Assembly: GCA_942159475.1 (NCBI GenBank)
Contig: OW804097.1
Coordinates: forward strand, 59,106,986 to 59,170,985
DNA: 64,000 bases
Direction: 5' to 3'
From: Sthenelais limicola
Lineage: Eukaryota; Annelida; Polychaeta; Phyllodocida; Sigalionidae
The notes below the pieces were generated by a model. It worked only from the letters and a program-made list of their open reading frames with translations. It was not told where the DNA came from and searched no databases. A program made the translations under genes and the position numbers. Shown piece by piece: positions 45,906 to 57,933 of the stretch. Positions within the stretch are counted from its first letter, which is position 1, and each line of letters opens with the position of its first letter.

Positions 45906-46402
45906 TTCAGATCGTCAGAAAATGTATAATCAGCAGGTCTATACTTTTAGTAAATGATGCTAAAATAGACTGAAAAATGATAGAAAAAAACTAGATATAT
46001 TTTGTACATTCGATATTCCCTTGATTCAAATAATCTCTTTGGTTATACCCGCATTTACTGATCTCTAGATATACTTAAGGTATTGTTTTGTAACTTATAT
46101 CCACAAGGATTAATATAATCTACTGTATTCTCGATGTAGGCACATCTGCAAATGTTTATATATCTCATAAGCTTTATATATGAAACTATATAGAAGTACT
46201 TATTAGATATCCTAATGTTTATAAACCATCATTGAAATCCACTTGATCTCCACCTGATCTACACTTGATGATGCTATCTCAAAATCCATTGTTTGCAACT
46301 TATACCTCATGTTTCTGTGACACAGCACATTTCTGTCTTAAATTTAGGTTATTTGAGAGGAATTGGTCAAGACAAATTGTACATATCCTCACGACTTGAC
46401 CC
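45906..46402 (-). mobile_element. Family A MITE interrupted by family G sequence
   Basis: Left part 45906-46050 (GATCGTCAGAAAATGTATAA onward), right end 46328-46402 (GTCTTAAATTTAGGTTATTT to CTCACGACTTGACCC). The middle (about 46130-46327) is family G, with CTTATTAGATATCCTAATG and TGATGCTATCTCAAAATCC. Confidence 0.65.
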
Positions 46403-46635
46403 TTAAGACCTTCATCAGTGACTGCTAGCTTCCACCCTCTCCCAGAATCTCAATATGTCAGCGGCCAGAACCTCTCCCCTGTAAGAAGATCGATAGCGAT
46501 GCTAAAGCCTCATTTGATGTTTATACCGTCTAAACACATTATGACCACGGGTCAAACAGGCACAAACACTGTACCAGCGACTATTCTAGGGTCTCAACGA
46601 CTATTCTTGGGTGTCCGCTGCCCTCCTGTATATAC

Positions 46636-46869
46636 CAGTGAAGTCGCCAGAAAATGTACAATTCGCCTTCACTGATCCTTGCAAATAAACCCAAATGTAA
46701 GGCAAAAATGAGGTTTAAAATACAGTTCAACATAACCAAACCGACTTTCTTAATCAAGGCAATAGCAAATATACTAAGTAGATGTACCTTTTATTTATCT
46801 ATTTCAGCCCAGTCTTCAGAATTGACTAAATGTGTTGCTGCCGAATGTACATTTCTGACATCTTAACCC
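46636..46869 (+). mobile_element. Family A MITE, full length
   Basis: GTGAAGTCGCCAGAAAATGT to GCCGAATGTACATTTCTGAC then ATCTTAACCC. Confidence 0.75.
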
Positions 46870-47479
46870 TCACAATTCCAGAGATATAAATGCTTCACCA
46901 TCTGCATGGATATCAACTCTGAATTGGGAATATCCAGAATATCCAATTCTTTAAAGAAGATGCCTAATTACAAACTATAGTACAAAACATACACTGTTTG
47001 TAATTCCACACTCTATGTTTGTATTACAGAACTACATCTAGACATTATTTTCCAGGTCATATGAGAAGCATTACTGGAAGACCTAATATTGTCCCTATCA
47101 GATGCAATTCAACTTGGCCGAACAGATTTGATGAATCAATACAAGACCAAATTCAAATCTATGGCCCGAACAGGAAGACCTGTGTTATTGATGTTGTCTA
47201 TCCTTTTGTTAAAACCAAGACCAGTGATGAATAACGAATATTTGAATTGGTTTTTAAGTTGAAATATACTCAGACATAGTATTTATAATTTGTAGCCCAA
47301 CTGTGCTCTGTCAGAATGTTTTCATTTGTGGGGTGTTTAGCGCTGCCAGTGCCATAAAAAGATGCACCAAAATTCAAGACTGTATTGAATATATCTACGC
47401 ATATCTGAGGTCATTGTATGAAGTACATTTAACTACTTTGTTTATACTAGATTGACCATCAAGTAATATCGCTAACTTT

Positions 47480-47720
47480 TATAGAAGTACTTATTAGATG
47501 TCATAACGTTTACCATCATTGGAATCCGGTTGATCTCATCTTTTCAAATATGATGATATCTTAGAAACACTTTTTTATGACTTTTGACTAATTTTTTTTG
47601 TGACACATACACATACGACATACACATCACAATTCGGAATTTTGTCCTAATGTTTACCGTCATAGAAATCCGGTTGATTTCATCTTTTTAAATAACATTA
47701 TGATGATATCTCAAAACCGA
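47480..47720 (+). repeat. Family G fragments
   Basis: Two copies of TTTACCATCATTGGAATCCG-like and TTCAAATATGATGATATC-like sequence, 47515-47600 and 47640-47715. Confidence 0.6.
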
Positions 47721-47952
47721 ATGAGCCGAACTACAGGCGTAGAACTGCCTTTTCTGACGACCTAACTCATAACATTATACGATCTCCATTCTATTCATAA
47801 TAGAGGCTCCCTCCATGTAAACCATCCTAACAGGGAACTGCCTAATGAGAGGGTGTGCCAGGGGTCACCCAGGAACATATGGTAGAGGGAAGGAAAATTA
47901 GTGAATATGGCTGGACCTATAATAGTATGGGACAAGCAGTGGCCTGACTTAC

Positions 47953-48039
47953 CAAGCATAATGAATCGGTGGACAAATAGCAGAAGTCTCCAGAAGCATT
48001 GGTTTCCACCCAGATATGGTCTCCGTTGATGGCATTCTC
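47953..48039 (-). CDS. DGKZ/DGKI: DGK exon: first part of C1a
   Basis: The 87-nt exon encodes 29 residues in phase 0 on both sides, between TTTTACAG and TTG|GTAAGT. It contains GDHIWVETNASGDFCY, matching GEHIWFETNVSGDFCY of vertebrate type IV DGKs. The His and Cys start the zinc-binding pattern of the extended C1a domain. The loop between the two cysteines (CYLSTDSLC) is one residue longer than the vertebrate CYVGEQYC. It joins in frame to the exon at 41.4 kb. Confidence 0.95.
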
Positions 48040-49824
48040 CTGTAAAAGTACAAAAGATATTGTAAATATGTTGTATTCCTATCAAATAGCTGCCATGATC
48101 AGGCATTATCGTTGTTGTCTCGCTCTATGCATGTATCAGGGATGTATGTCAGATCAGGCTAAAATTACTTTTATGGAAAAAAGGAAAAATATAGACGCGA
48201 GATACAACCCGAAAGAGGGTGGTGGTGCGGGGGGGGGGGGGGCATTATGAAGCTTACAGAAAGAAAATGGAAGAAACTGTTAATTCGATTGGCAGAACAA
48301 CTTTTGGCCGCCTGCACAGATTATGGATGGTACGGATTATAATTTGAGATGCATAGAGGAAGGTAAAGAGGAGTGAATGTAGGTGATTCCACTATTATAC
48401 CTGCCCATAATAGTTTAAACCAATCTAAAAGAGAAAACTATTTTGATAACTAACACATATAAGATTTTAAGAATTTTAACTTAAAACTGATGAAATTTGA
48501 TGAATCAAATATTGGTTTTTTGGGGGAGAAAAGTTTTGACGAAATTTGGTTGAAAGTTTCGGCACTATTTTGATTTGGTTTCCATGGCCACCATAGCAAG
48601 AACAAGATAAAGGTAGGCTTGAGATCTCATAGAGCCTCACTGGGATTTACTTTCTATTTTGTCTCTATTGAAAGGATCTGATATACTATGCACACTTTTT
48701 ATTTGTTAAGTTTTTAAAATTATATTATTTAAAAATTAGATCTGTTCTCAGCAAGTTTTGAAACCTTCCTCACATTAATTACAAATCCTAACAACTTCCT
48801 AGTATCAACAATGCATCAATTGTAACAGTAAGTATTGTTGTTTATATTATACATTTGAGAAAACATACCTTTTATTATTAATAATTGTAATGTTCTCTAT
48901 TTTGTGCATCATTTGCATCATATCAACGGATTAAGAATTTCTAACATTTTTAACATTCTAGCTGTTTTTATGTAACCCTTACTCTCATAAATGGGTTCAT
49001 GGTCTGGGTTCTGATAAAATGAATATAGCGTGAAGCAATTCCCTCGCGAAATGAGCCTAATTTCATGCAGTAGGCGTTATGGATATTGATAGTTGGTTGA
49101 CTGTAGCTGCCGTAGGTTTTGTTTGCACATTATATTTTTAATACAGCTATGTTAAAGTGAACTTTATATCATTTGGAAATGCAATTGCAGATTCCCACGA
49201 CTTGCATAGGTTTTATTGGGTGGATTATCACAGCTGTGTAATTCATTACATTATAGATATAGATAGATAGATTATAGATCTATATAGTTTGAGTGGAGTT
49301 GAATTGAATTGTTGGGTGTCTTCAAATCTGACAGAAAAAGCTAGCTTCACAAAAGAGTGCTGCCAACTGATCATGGTGGAGGACTGGGTACTAGGGGAGA
49401 GTCAGGAGGCAGGTATTCAGATATACCCCAGTCCCCTCCAGGTGGTATGTTATCAGAAACTCTTTATAGATGCATAATTAGGTCAGAAACTTTCTCTTCT
49501 AACTTCTTTTTTTTCTAGCAATGTCATTAATGCCCCAGGGTATGGATTGCTGACATAATGATATATATATAGCACATGGTCGAAATTTAAGCAATTATTC
49601 CGCAAATCAGGAGGTCAGTAGCAAGTAGCACTTTAATGAGGGAGTTTTTATCCGTTTTTATTGAAAGAAAATGATATCAGAAAGATGCACTCAGGGTCAG
49701 GATATAATTATACTGGTGCTTAACAGTCCCCAACCTTTAGTACAAGTCAACATGATATTGACCTTAAATGAAATACAAAATAAATAAATAAATAATAAAT
49801 AATAAAAAGAAAGTCCACACTCAC
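48040..49824 (-). other. DGK intron before C1a
   Basis: 1.8 kb, AT-rich, with a G14 run (48229-48242) and short TAGA and AT repeats near 49250-49290. No repeat family member or coding feature is supported. Confidence 0.6.
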
Positions 49825-49930
49825 CGACCAGTCCACTGTTGAGCGAATTTCCCGTTTTTTGTATCCAATGGCGGCATGGCGTGGGTGTAGGAGGTCGTTA
49901 CTCTCTTGGCAACTTTTTGAGATAGCTTTC
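49825..49930 (-). CDS. DGKZ/DGKI: DGK exon: N-terminal linker before C1a
   Basis: The 106-nt exon starts after TTTGCAG with one base completing a codon, then encodes 35 residues from KAISKSCQES to REIRSTVDWS and ends in phase 0 at TCG|GTGAGT. The segments KAISKS and REIRSTVDWS match the conserved region just before the first C1 domain of type IV DGKs, where vertebrates have KAITKSGLQ and RQIRSTVDWSE. The middle is unlike the vertebrate protein. It is the most 5' exon I can assign with confidence. The exon before it must end with two bases of a codon. Confidence 0.9.
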
Positions 49931-50447
49931 CTGCAAATCAAAAAAATAAATAAATTCAAAAACACGATTTCTATATTCATCGAACAAAGAAAACCAACCC
50001 CCACTAAAACCTCTGATCTCCAATTCCATTGAAAAATAAAGTACATTGAGAAAAAAACACAAAAGCCTGAAGTATAAAATGGATATAAACTTGGTTATTT
50101 TGACCTTGAAGGACCTTGGACGATTGATCCATCCATGTATGAGGTACAGAGGGAGGCAATACCTTTGCTATAACATCAAAGAACCATTGATTATCACCCG
50201 AGAGTCCTTTCCTTTGCCTTTGGCAACTCTTTATACACAAGATAGCTACATCCTCTCTAAGCATGATTGGTTGGTATGAAATTGATTGCTTTGTCTGAAG
50301 GGGTTCATACCGAATATATCCTTATTAATGCGCATTGCTTTGATTCCAGGGCACCCCCTCATAAAGGACTGTTTATTCCAGTCATTGGCGATGGATAAAG
50401 GTAAAGTGGTTGCTGCGTTATAGCTCAGAGTATGTAGGCCAGTAAGC

Positions 50448-51073
50448 AGGTTGGTTTAATTAACCCCTGATAATTTTCCAGTAGAAGAATTCGTCCATAT
50501 CTCGCGCAGCGTTGGTTAATTAGTTGATCGAGTGTATCGTCGATAAGCAGTAGCTTACCACTTGTGTATGTATAGCCAGACACTTTAGATAAAATAAACA
50601 TTGAAGTGTCAACATCTTGTGCTGTTGGCCAGGCTTCCACCATTCCCCCACTCACAGACAATATACAATAATAAGTCTGTCAGCATCCATTATTAATCAT
50701 ACTCATTTTCATCAATATTCATAATATATTATGTTAAGCTAATGTGAAATTTCTCTAAATTTCATACTTTGATGTAAATACCCACAACAATAGAATTAGT
50801 TCAGCGCACAACGAAAACCGCTCCTAAGAGTGGGAGTGCTTTGAAAAATATAACCTGATAGATACAATATTACAGGTCCCATAACAGGGTAAAGTACACT
50901 ATAGGAATATGTCCCCGAAAATATAGGAATTTATTGGAAATCCTCCCGAATTGGTTTGATTAACCCTGAACGATTTTCCAGTAGAACAAGTCGGTACTGT
51001 CTCGCACGGAGTCGGAATTAATGAGTTGATCGAGTGTATCGTCGATAAGGCAGCTTGCCACTGTTGTATGTAT
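50448..51073 (+). repeat. Direct repeat pair, ~125 bp each
   Basis: 50448-50575 and 50942-51073 share GATAATTTTCCAGTAGAA-like sequence, a TCTCGCRCRGNGTYGG segment and GTTGATCGAGTGTATCGTCG then ATAAG. The copies are about 495 bp apart and differ at many positions. Confidence 0.7.
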
Positions 51074-53225
51074 GTATACTCAAGAATAAAACGCAGGTGG
51101 GTACATCAGATAGATCAACAATAGGGAGGTTCAGCAGTCTAACCTATACATAAATGTAAACGTAAACGTATCCGTATCTTTGATATATACAAATAGGTTA
51201 AAAGTAAGAAAGATGTTCGGCAAAACATGGCGGGAGAAACGTTACTTTAAATATCAAGCAGAATGACTTATCTCACAATTTATTTGTATACATAAAAATG
51301 CGGCGTAATTCACCAAAAAGATACGGATACGGTTACGTAATTGTGATCGGTTTGCTTGCGGAACCTCCCTAAAGTCTGTATAATTATTGTATAATGTCTT
51401 GCCGAATAAACTCTTTTAAACAAACAACAATATCCCAGGACTCATAACAGGGTGCTGATCAAATTTAAATTTCAAAGTTAAATTACCAGATATATATCTG
51501 ATCTCTTATGTACCAGATAATTGAGGTTAATATTCTCCCAGTTTGTGTCCCGAAATCAAATTGCTATTGTTGTTGTTTATAACCTATCTGATGTTTCACA
51601 AACCATACATCAACTTTCTAGGAATCTTTAAGGAAATCTTCCCAAAAATATAGGAAGAATATACTCGAAGTTTGACATAATGTTAACATTATGTCAACAT
51701 TATAGAAAAAATATGGGATTATTATAAAATATATTAAATTATAGGAAGAATGAGGAAATATAGGAACGTTATGAGGCCTGATATTAACTGGTGCCGGTAT
51801 ATATGCGCTTAAGCCTATCCTTCAATACACTTATGGAAAGCTGCAGTGTATGCAATACCAGCAAGCAAAGAGATATATCTCGATAGGAAAAGTTGTATTC
51901 TGCATGTTTAAAATAAATAAAAACAATGACAGTGGGAGCCCCGCTGAACCATCATAGAGCCCCCACTATAATGAAAGTTCAAAGCATTTAAATAATAATC
52001 AGAAACAATAACCAAGTCCTCCTAAAAGGTTATTAAATATGCTATATACATTAATACCTGAAATAAATGATTCAGTGAGGTAATGTAATTCACCTCATGG
52101 TTATACCAGAAGGATTGATCCCCCAGTAGACCTATATAGAGCTGTGTCTTGATGAAGGTCACATAATTACATAACTTTTATGAAGTATTAATATAGAAGC
52201 TATTGATAGATGTTTGGAGGCTATTGATAGATGTAGTCAGGTGAAATGTCCCACTATAAGTGTGTCCTGGATTACATACATAATACACCCGACATTTCTT
52301 CGATAAATATAAAAATGTGGTGCTTTTCAATCCAGACGCAAATGTGGTCACTGACATCAATCCTTAGGTACAAAAAGACGCACCTTATTTTGTAACAATC
52401 TGCATGAAGTCTGTACTAACAGTCAACTTGAATGAGACAATGCTATTGCATTTGATTGGTATCAGTGACCTCGACGGTTGGTTTTGCTGCACATCCTTCA
52501 TTTGTTCATTTGAATTTCTCCAGGGGCCAGTGCTTGGCCAGAGCACTGCCCTCAAGGCACACAAACACCCTGACAACCCCAGGTGTTACCTCGTGCCAGG
52601 TTATGGAAATGGGGCCATGGAATATTTAGAGATTATGAGAAGATATCTTAGGCATGAGGGAGATGAACGATGGATGCACATTATGATGCATGTTAGATAT
52701 TTTATATAAAATAAAACCTCTTACCTGCAAACCACCCTGTTTATCAATTATGTATATTATTTTATCGAAAGGAAAACGATAATATTCAGAATTTACTACT
52801 AAACCTCGAGATACATTTAACTTTAAATAATTCAACTCCTTTACACTACCCTCACAACAAACAATAGTCATCTTTATTTGATTCTATGCCTTTGTATACG
52901 GAATTGGATTTTATAGGTCACTCTATTCTGAGCTAGGAGACAACACATCAGCCAGCAATAAAATGAAAATAAATAAGAGCAGGCTCTTTTATTTGATAAT
53001 ATCCCTTTGTATACTGAAATGATTGTATGTGTAGCTCTATTGTGGGTTAATACATGGAATACCAGCAAACGAGAAGAACAGATGAAAATACATTAATAAA
53101 TATCATCCTCTGAAGAAGACTTTATTGCAAATCGAAACATGTCAGGACATGAATCTACTTCAAATAAAACAACAACAAAATTGACCCCCGGTAGTTGTAT
53201 TCATTAAGGCAATTATATCTCCCTA

Positions 53226-53305
53226 TAAATAAATAAATGAATAAATAAATAAATGAATGAATAAAAAGATAAATAAATAGATAAATAAATTAATAAATAA
53301 ATAAA
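53226..53305 (+). repeat. AAATA/AATG simple repeat
   Basis: Runs of ATAAATAAATGAATAAATA. Confidence 0.9.
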
Positions 53306-54428
53306 GAGGCTGGAGCAGAAATATACATTGCACCATCAGCCATCCCCCAAAGCAGTCAGTCAGAAGATTATGATTATGTGTCAGGCATTATTTGTTCAAG
53401 ATTTCATTCCAGAAATGAACATTGAAAGATGTGAAAAGAACAATAAACAAAATGTGAAATGACTGTATCCCACAGCCCACAGTGCGTTCAGTACATAGGG
53501 AGAATGGAACGAAGTGCTAAATATAGTATGTATGGCACGGGATTCCCAAGTTCCATTCACTATCTATTATATGCCCAAGCAGAGAAATATATTAACATAT
53601 AAAACATTGTTTTCGGGGTGCTGAATCGCCATACAAATTTGTTATTGTACGTGTACGATAACGATTCTGTTATTGCACTCCTCTTATTGCACCTCTCATA
53701 CAGCTTGGGCATATAATAAAATTGCAAGACAGCAGATGCTACAAGGCAAGCTGAGATGGTAGAGGTCACTCTTAAATAAAATATTTTTTAAAGAATTGTC
53801 ATGATTTCCCGAAGCCCAAGATGCACACCACATAGGCCTATAGGTAGGATTCCTATGAATATAGTAGAGAGCATTCATTAGGCCAAACATAATAGGTGTG
53901 TTTCCAATTTAACCCCATCCCCCATACTAACCTATAAAAACCTTATCCCATCTAAAAAATGTTGACCATGCCTATTGTTCTTTTTTGACAAGAGAAGCTA
54001 ATTAAAATAGGAATACAAGTCTTTCTAACCAGAAAACCCCTAAAAGTTACATTTATCTTGAAACTATTGTTACCACTCCCCCTACCTAGTTTTGAACTAA
54101 TATAAATCGAAAACACACCTATTTTTCTTTTGGCCTTACCCAGAAATAGATTATTATTGTTCAGGGCTTTAGCCTACCTTTTGTCATACACAGATCTCCT
54201 TGTTTTACCGAACCTGTTGATCCTCGATTTCCTGGATTTAAACAACCAACAATCATTTATGTGTGTCTGACATGAAGGAAATTCTTTATTGCAATTTTCG
54301 TTTATTTAGGTATAGAAAAGTTGTGGCTTTATATCGAACGAAGCCACTTTATGATTACAGTTTCTATGAAGCGCTAGAGCCAGGATCTGAAGTATAATAT
54401 CCCACATACATGTATTGCCTTCTCTTTT

Positions 54429-54768
54429 AAAGCTGCGTTCTCAGCTATCATGACAATCAAAATCTTGCCAAATTGACTCATATTATGACTTATATGAATG
54501 GAATTATCAATATTCTGCTGTTATATGTTTATACAACAATTTGAGGTCTAATCAACCGAGATAAAACGGCCACGGGTGAGCGATAATAGGTGAAGCCACC
54601 ACAGGATACTATTTTGGCGGGTCTTTGAAATATAAATGTGGAAACAACCGTACAAAATCCTCCAAAGTTTTGGTAAAATTACTTTTAGATGGATTGGAAA
54701 AGAAAGGATCAAACAGTAGAAAATCTTTATTTTTTTCACCGGTTTTAACTGAGAGTGCAGCTTCTAAA
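54429..54768 (-). mobile_element. Family B element, full length
   Basis: TTAAAGCTGCGTTCTCAGC to ACTGAGAGTGCAGCTTCTAA. Interior GGGTGAGCGATAATAGG and TTTTGGCGGGTCTTTG. Confidence 0.8.
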
Positions 54769-55321
54769 AGATCATAATTTCCGAGAAGTGGGGCCTGGAC
54801 AATATCCAGGGGCTATATTCTAGGAAATGCTTACTTTATCAAGAGGCAATTATTTGAATCCATTACTATAATATGATTATTCTGAATCGACCCATTCGAA
54901 GAATAGAGAATAGTGAGTGAATCCACACGAAGAAAACAAACTCAGTTGAAAGTTGATTTTTGTTTGTTCTGTTAGTTAGTGGTTGTTTTTCCCAGCAAGC
55001 AAAGGGGATATACAACCAATCTGAATTTACCTGTATTACTCTGATCGATTAAAAAGAATATTTTGAAAAGAAAAAAATATAATTTGGACGACCGGGACTG
55101 AAGGCACAGCTCCCTGCATCCACCTGAGTTTCTTTAAACAGTATTTTCGTCAGTTTTCTCTTTCAAAATATATAAATCGATCAAGATGCACCTCAAAGGT
55201 AAGACCGATTGGTGGTGGACCCCACTTAGCCAGTGATAACACCCTGACACCGCAAACCCTCATATATACATTGGTGTTATTGAACTGAGAAATCATTTGG
55301 CTCATATAGCAGTTTTATTTT

Positions 55322-55695
55322 GGTGTTGAGAGAGAGGGTGAGAGAAGGGAGAGAGAGAGAGAGAGAGAGAGGAGAGAGGCAGAGAAAGGAAGAGAAAGTG
55401 GGAGAGGGGGAGAGTGTGAACAAAGGAGAGAAATTGGAGAGAGGATGAGAGTGAAAGAGCATGAGAGAGAGGAGGAGAGGGAAAGGGAGAGAGAGCGGAG
55501 AGCGGAGAGGAGAATGTGCGTGAGAGAGAGAGGGGAGAGAGAGAGGGGAGAGGGAGAAGAGAGATTAGAGAGAAAGAAAGGTAGTGAGAGAAAAAGGCAC
55601 AGAGAGAGGGGGAGAGAGGAGAGAGATACAGCAAGAGGGAGAGAGAGACAGTGAGAGTGAGAGGGAGAAAAAGAGAGAAAAAGAGAGAGAAATGA
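55322..55695 (+). repeat. GA-rich microsatellite
   Basis: Nearly 370 bp of (GA)n, GAGAGG and GAAAGA. The long Ser/Leu and Arg/Glu frames across it are low-complexity artefacts. Confidence 0.95.
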
Positions 55696-56132
55696 ATGAA
55701 ATGCATCATCTAAGAATCCCTACAACTAGATTAACTCCCAGAATCTGGGATAGAAATAATCAGGCTACATCAGAAGTAATCATTTCACAACGCTGGAATG
55801 CCATCGCAATTCGCCAAGGAAGGAACAGGGCCAGAATGTTGTGTAGCAAGATGGTCAATTAGGCTACATTAGCGAAAAGGTCAAGCATCAATTAATCATC
55901 GCCTTAATTTCGTAGTCTGCGTCCCTAAAAGCATTTGCGACCAATGATGTTTGCGATCGCTTCAGGTTACTCCAAATTGGGAAAGTCTCTGCCTTTTGAA
56001 CATTGATTAAATAGGGACGGAACTAATCTTTCGCTTGTTCAAACCGATTGCCGTCTGTCTGGCCAAGGGTTGACATTTTCTGCCATAGTTCTAAGCATAC
56101 GTCAAGCGTGCTTTACATCTGGGATCATTATA

Positions 56133-56353
56133 CGGGTCAAGTCGTCAGAAAATGTACAATCCACCTTTACAAATCCTCTCAAATAACCCAAATTTAAGAC
56201 AGAAAAAAGGTTCTAGATTCAGTTCAACATCACTGAACAGATTGCTTGAATCCAAATATACTCAGATATACCTAGTATTCCCCATTTTTCAGTCTAATTG
56301 AGCAGAATGTATTTAATTTGTAGAGCTGACGAATTCTATGACGATCTGACCCA
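56133..56353 (+). mobile_element. Family A MITE, full length, with TA on both sides
   Basis: CGGGTCAAGTCGTCAGAAAA to ACGATCTGACCCA. It is preceded by TA and followed by TA, as expected for a Tc1/mariner-type target duplication. Confidence 0.8.
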
Positions 56354-56361
56354 TAAGGTAA

Positions 56362-56510
56362 TTAAAGTCGCGCTCTTAGCTTTTATATTTTGAGAAACGA
56401 AATCTTACCAAATTTACTCCTATTATGATTTATAGAGCTGTATTTATTATTATTCTGCTGCTGTGGGCCCCCGATGAGCGATATTAAGTGAAGTTAAGTT
56501 ATATTCATTT
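56362..56510 (-). mobile_element. Family B fragment
   Basis: ATTAAAGTCGCGCTCTTAGC through TCTTACCAAATTTACTCC and GATGAGCGATATTAAGTG. It starts 9 bp after the family A copy. Confidence 0.6.
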
Positions 56511-57094
56511 GAACAAGTACGGTAGATCATATATAAATCGGTGTTTATTGTCTAATTTGTAATGAAAGCAATATAGCTCTTGGCAAGAATTCAGAAAACG
56601 AAACTGATACAGAGAAATGAAAATCTTGTTGATGAATCAACAGAGATTTAATTGTCAAGACAAATGCTACGAATGCATGTTTACAACTATTTTACTCAAG
56701 TCGTTCATGCTAAAATTCATTACACATGCCCCTCGTGCCCTTTAAAAGGAGAAAACAAAAATGTTGACTGATTTTAAACCAGTTGAACATGGAACCCGAC
56801 CCATTGCGTGCAGCATAATCATTGCAAAGAACCTCTTAATTATATCCCAAGGCATTTTTTTGTTATTTTTGTCTGAGGTTGGGGAAGTAGTGAATGCATT
56901 CTATATATAGGCAAAATGAAAATGAACAAATGTAGGTTTCTGCCATGAATCTCACTAGGTATTGTGATAGAGTCGCATTTAGATGCGGAAGAAATAGCAT
57001 GGTGACGAAAATTCGATATGTAAACCCTGTTAAGACCTCTTGTTTAGTCAGTTTATTATGCAACATGTAATGCTTTCTCTATGTAATTTGAATA

Positions 57095-57335
57095 CGTATA
57101 CATGTGATGTGTTACAGAAAGATGACTCTAAAGTCGCAAAATTGATCTTTTTAACTATTTTACTTACATGAATCATAGATAACTATATGTTTAAACATAA
57201 AAAGATACAGAAGTACTTATTAGATTTCAAAACGACTAACATCGTTGGACTCTACCTGATCTCATCTTTGATATGGTATCTAAAGATCCATTGTCTCGAA
57301 CTCAAGACTCATTTTTCTGTAACACATCCCATATA
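57095..57335 (+). repeat. Family G element, full length
   Basis: GATGTGTTACAGAAAGATGA then CTCTAAAGTCGCAAAA at the left; CAAGACTCATTTTTCTGTAA then CACATCCCA at the right. The two ends are inverted copies. Confidence 0.75.
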
Positions 57336-57667
57336 TAAATCACAAGCAGCTCAATTAAAATGGTTCACCTTCTTGTGCAAGCCCATTAGTATCAATCTTA
57401 TGGTATTCGCGAGCGTGACATGCAATTTATAGCAGCCAGACATGCAGCGCTGATCAAGCATTAATTTCAAAATGCGGTTAATAAGTGAAGGCATGAAGAA
57501 GCAAATCATCTTCATACTGGGGCAATCATGCAGTGATTGAGTGAGTGTGTGTTCTGCCAAAACGCTGTTACAAGAAGCTTCATCTTGCTTTCTAGCTCTT
57601 GGCAGTTAAGCGGTTTTAGTCACTGCCCTAAATGCTCTTGGTGCCATAACCAACCACCTTAGGCAGA

Positions 57668-57852
57668 GTCTAAAATGATTAATAACCTCCATTCCGAGAC
57701 TACTGGTGCACTGTTTGTGTATAATCACTGGTTTGGTATAATCCCCCGGCTTCACCTTGGGCACATCACATTATTTCCCCAGCTTCACCTCGGGATTATG
57801 CACTAAACAGTGTACCAGCAGCCCCTCAATGCTGGTCATTAGTCCTTTTTGC
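57668..57852 (+). repeat. Family E foldback element
   Basis: GATTAATAACCTCCATTCCG at the left and GCTGGTCATTAGTCC at the right. The inner arms GGTGCACTGTTTGTGTATAA and GCACTAAACAGTGTACC are inverted. Confidence 0.65.
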
Positions 57853-57870
57853 ATTTTCAGTTTTACTCAC

Positions 57871-57933
57871 CCATCTAGCGCCGGTCTGTTAATTTCAGAC
57901 AATGAATTCTTGCGGCCAGTCGGAAATCGTGCA
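57871..57933 (-). CDS. Possible upstream DGK exon (weak candidate)
   Basis: A 63-nt stretch between an acceptor-like TTTATAG and a strong donor TGG|GTGAGT. Read in the frame that leaves two bases at its end, it encodes about 20 residues including GRKNSLSEINRPALDG. That end phase is the one needed to join the recognised exon at 49930, which starts with a single base completing a codon. No homology is recognised, vertebrate N-termini differ widely between isoforms, and an inverted-repeat element ends about 20 bp away, so chance is quite possible. Confidence 0.25.

Larger units (their letters stand above)
41479..47952 (-). other. DGK intron in C1a, 6.5 kb
   Basis: Densely packed with nested families A, B, C and G (43.8-47.8 kb). 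42180-42920 shows nothing I can name. 42930-43220 ends AATAAAGTATTATTCAATTTA-like and may be a LINE 3' tail, without a coding part. Confidence 0.65.
1422..49930 (-). other. DGKZ/DGKI: Type IV diacylglycerol kinase gene (visible part)
   Basis: Span of the host gene, reconstructed from twelve exons on the minus strand. The product phosphorylates diacylglycerol to phosphatidic acid and so ends DAG signalling at membranes and, for this subtype, also in the nucleus. Exon order gives an N-terminal linker, two C1 domains, a basic MARCKS-like segment, the DAGK catalytic domain with GGDGT and [10 protein letters not shown], and the start of the accessory domain. This order and the basic segment before the catalytic domain are what separate type IV (vertebrate zeta and iota, fly rdgA) from other DGKs. 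All exon phases chain correctly. The 5' end (promoter, first exons) and the 3' end (rest of accessory domain, ankyrin repeats and PDZ-binding tail expected from the family) are not seen. Assignment to zeta versus iota is not meaningful for an invertebrate single gene. Confidence 0.95.

Noticed and set aside
52404..52709. 101-codon plus-strand frame with a moderately protein-like C-terminal half
   Set aside because: No recognisable domain, no splice context, and no support beyond being open.
52626..52871. Minus-strand ATG frame ending at a strong CAG|GTAAGA donor
   Set aside because: It is phase 0 at the donor, while the DGK exon at 49930 needs two leading bases, so it cannot be the preceding exon directly. 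Composition is AT-driven and no family is recognised.
55302..55709. Long Ser/Leu-rich and Arg/Glu-rich frames (also at 19.7-20.0 and 21.0-21.4 kb)
   Set aside because: Products of GA-rich simple sequence, which lacks stop codons on both strands.
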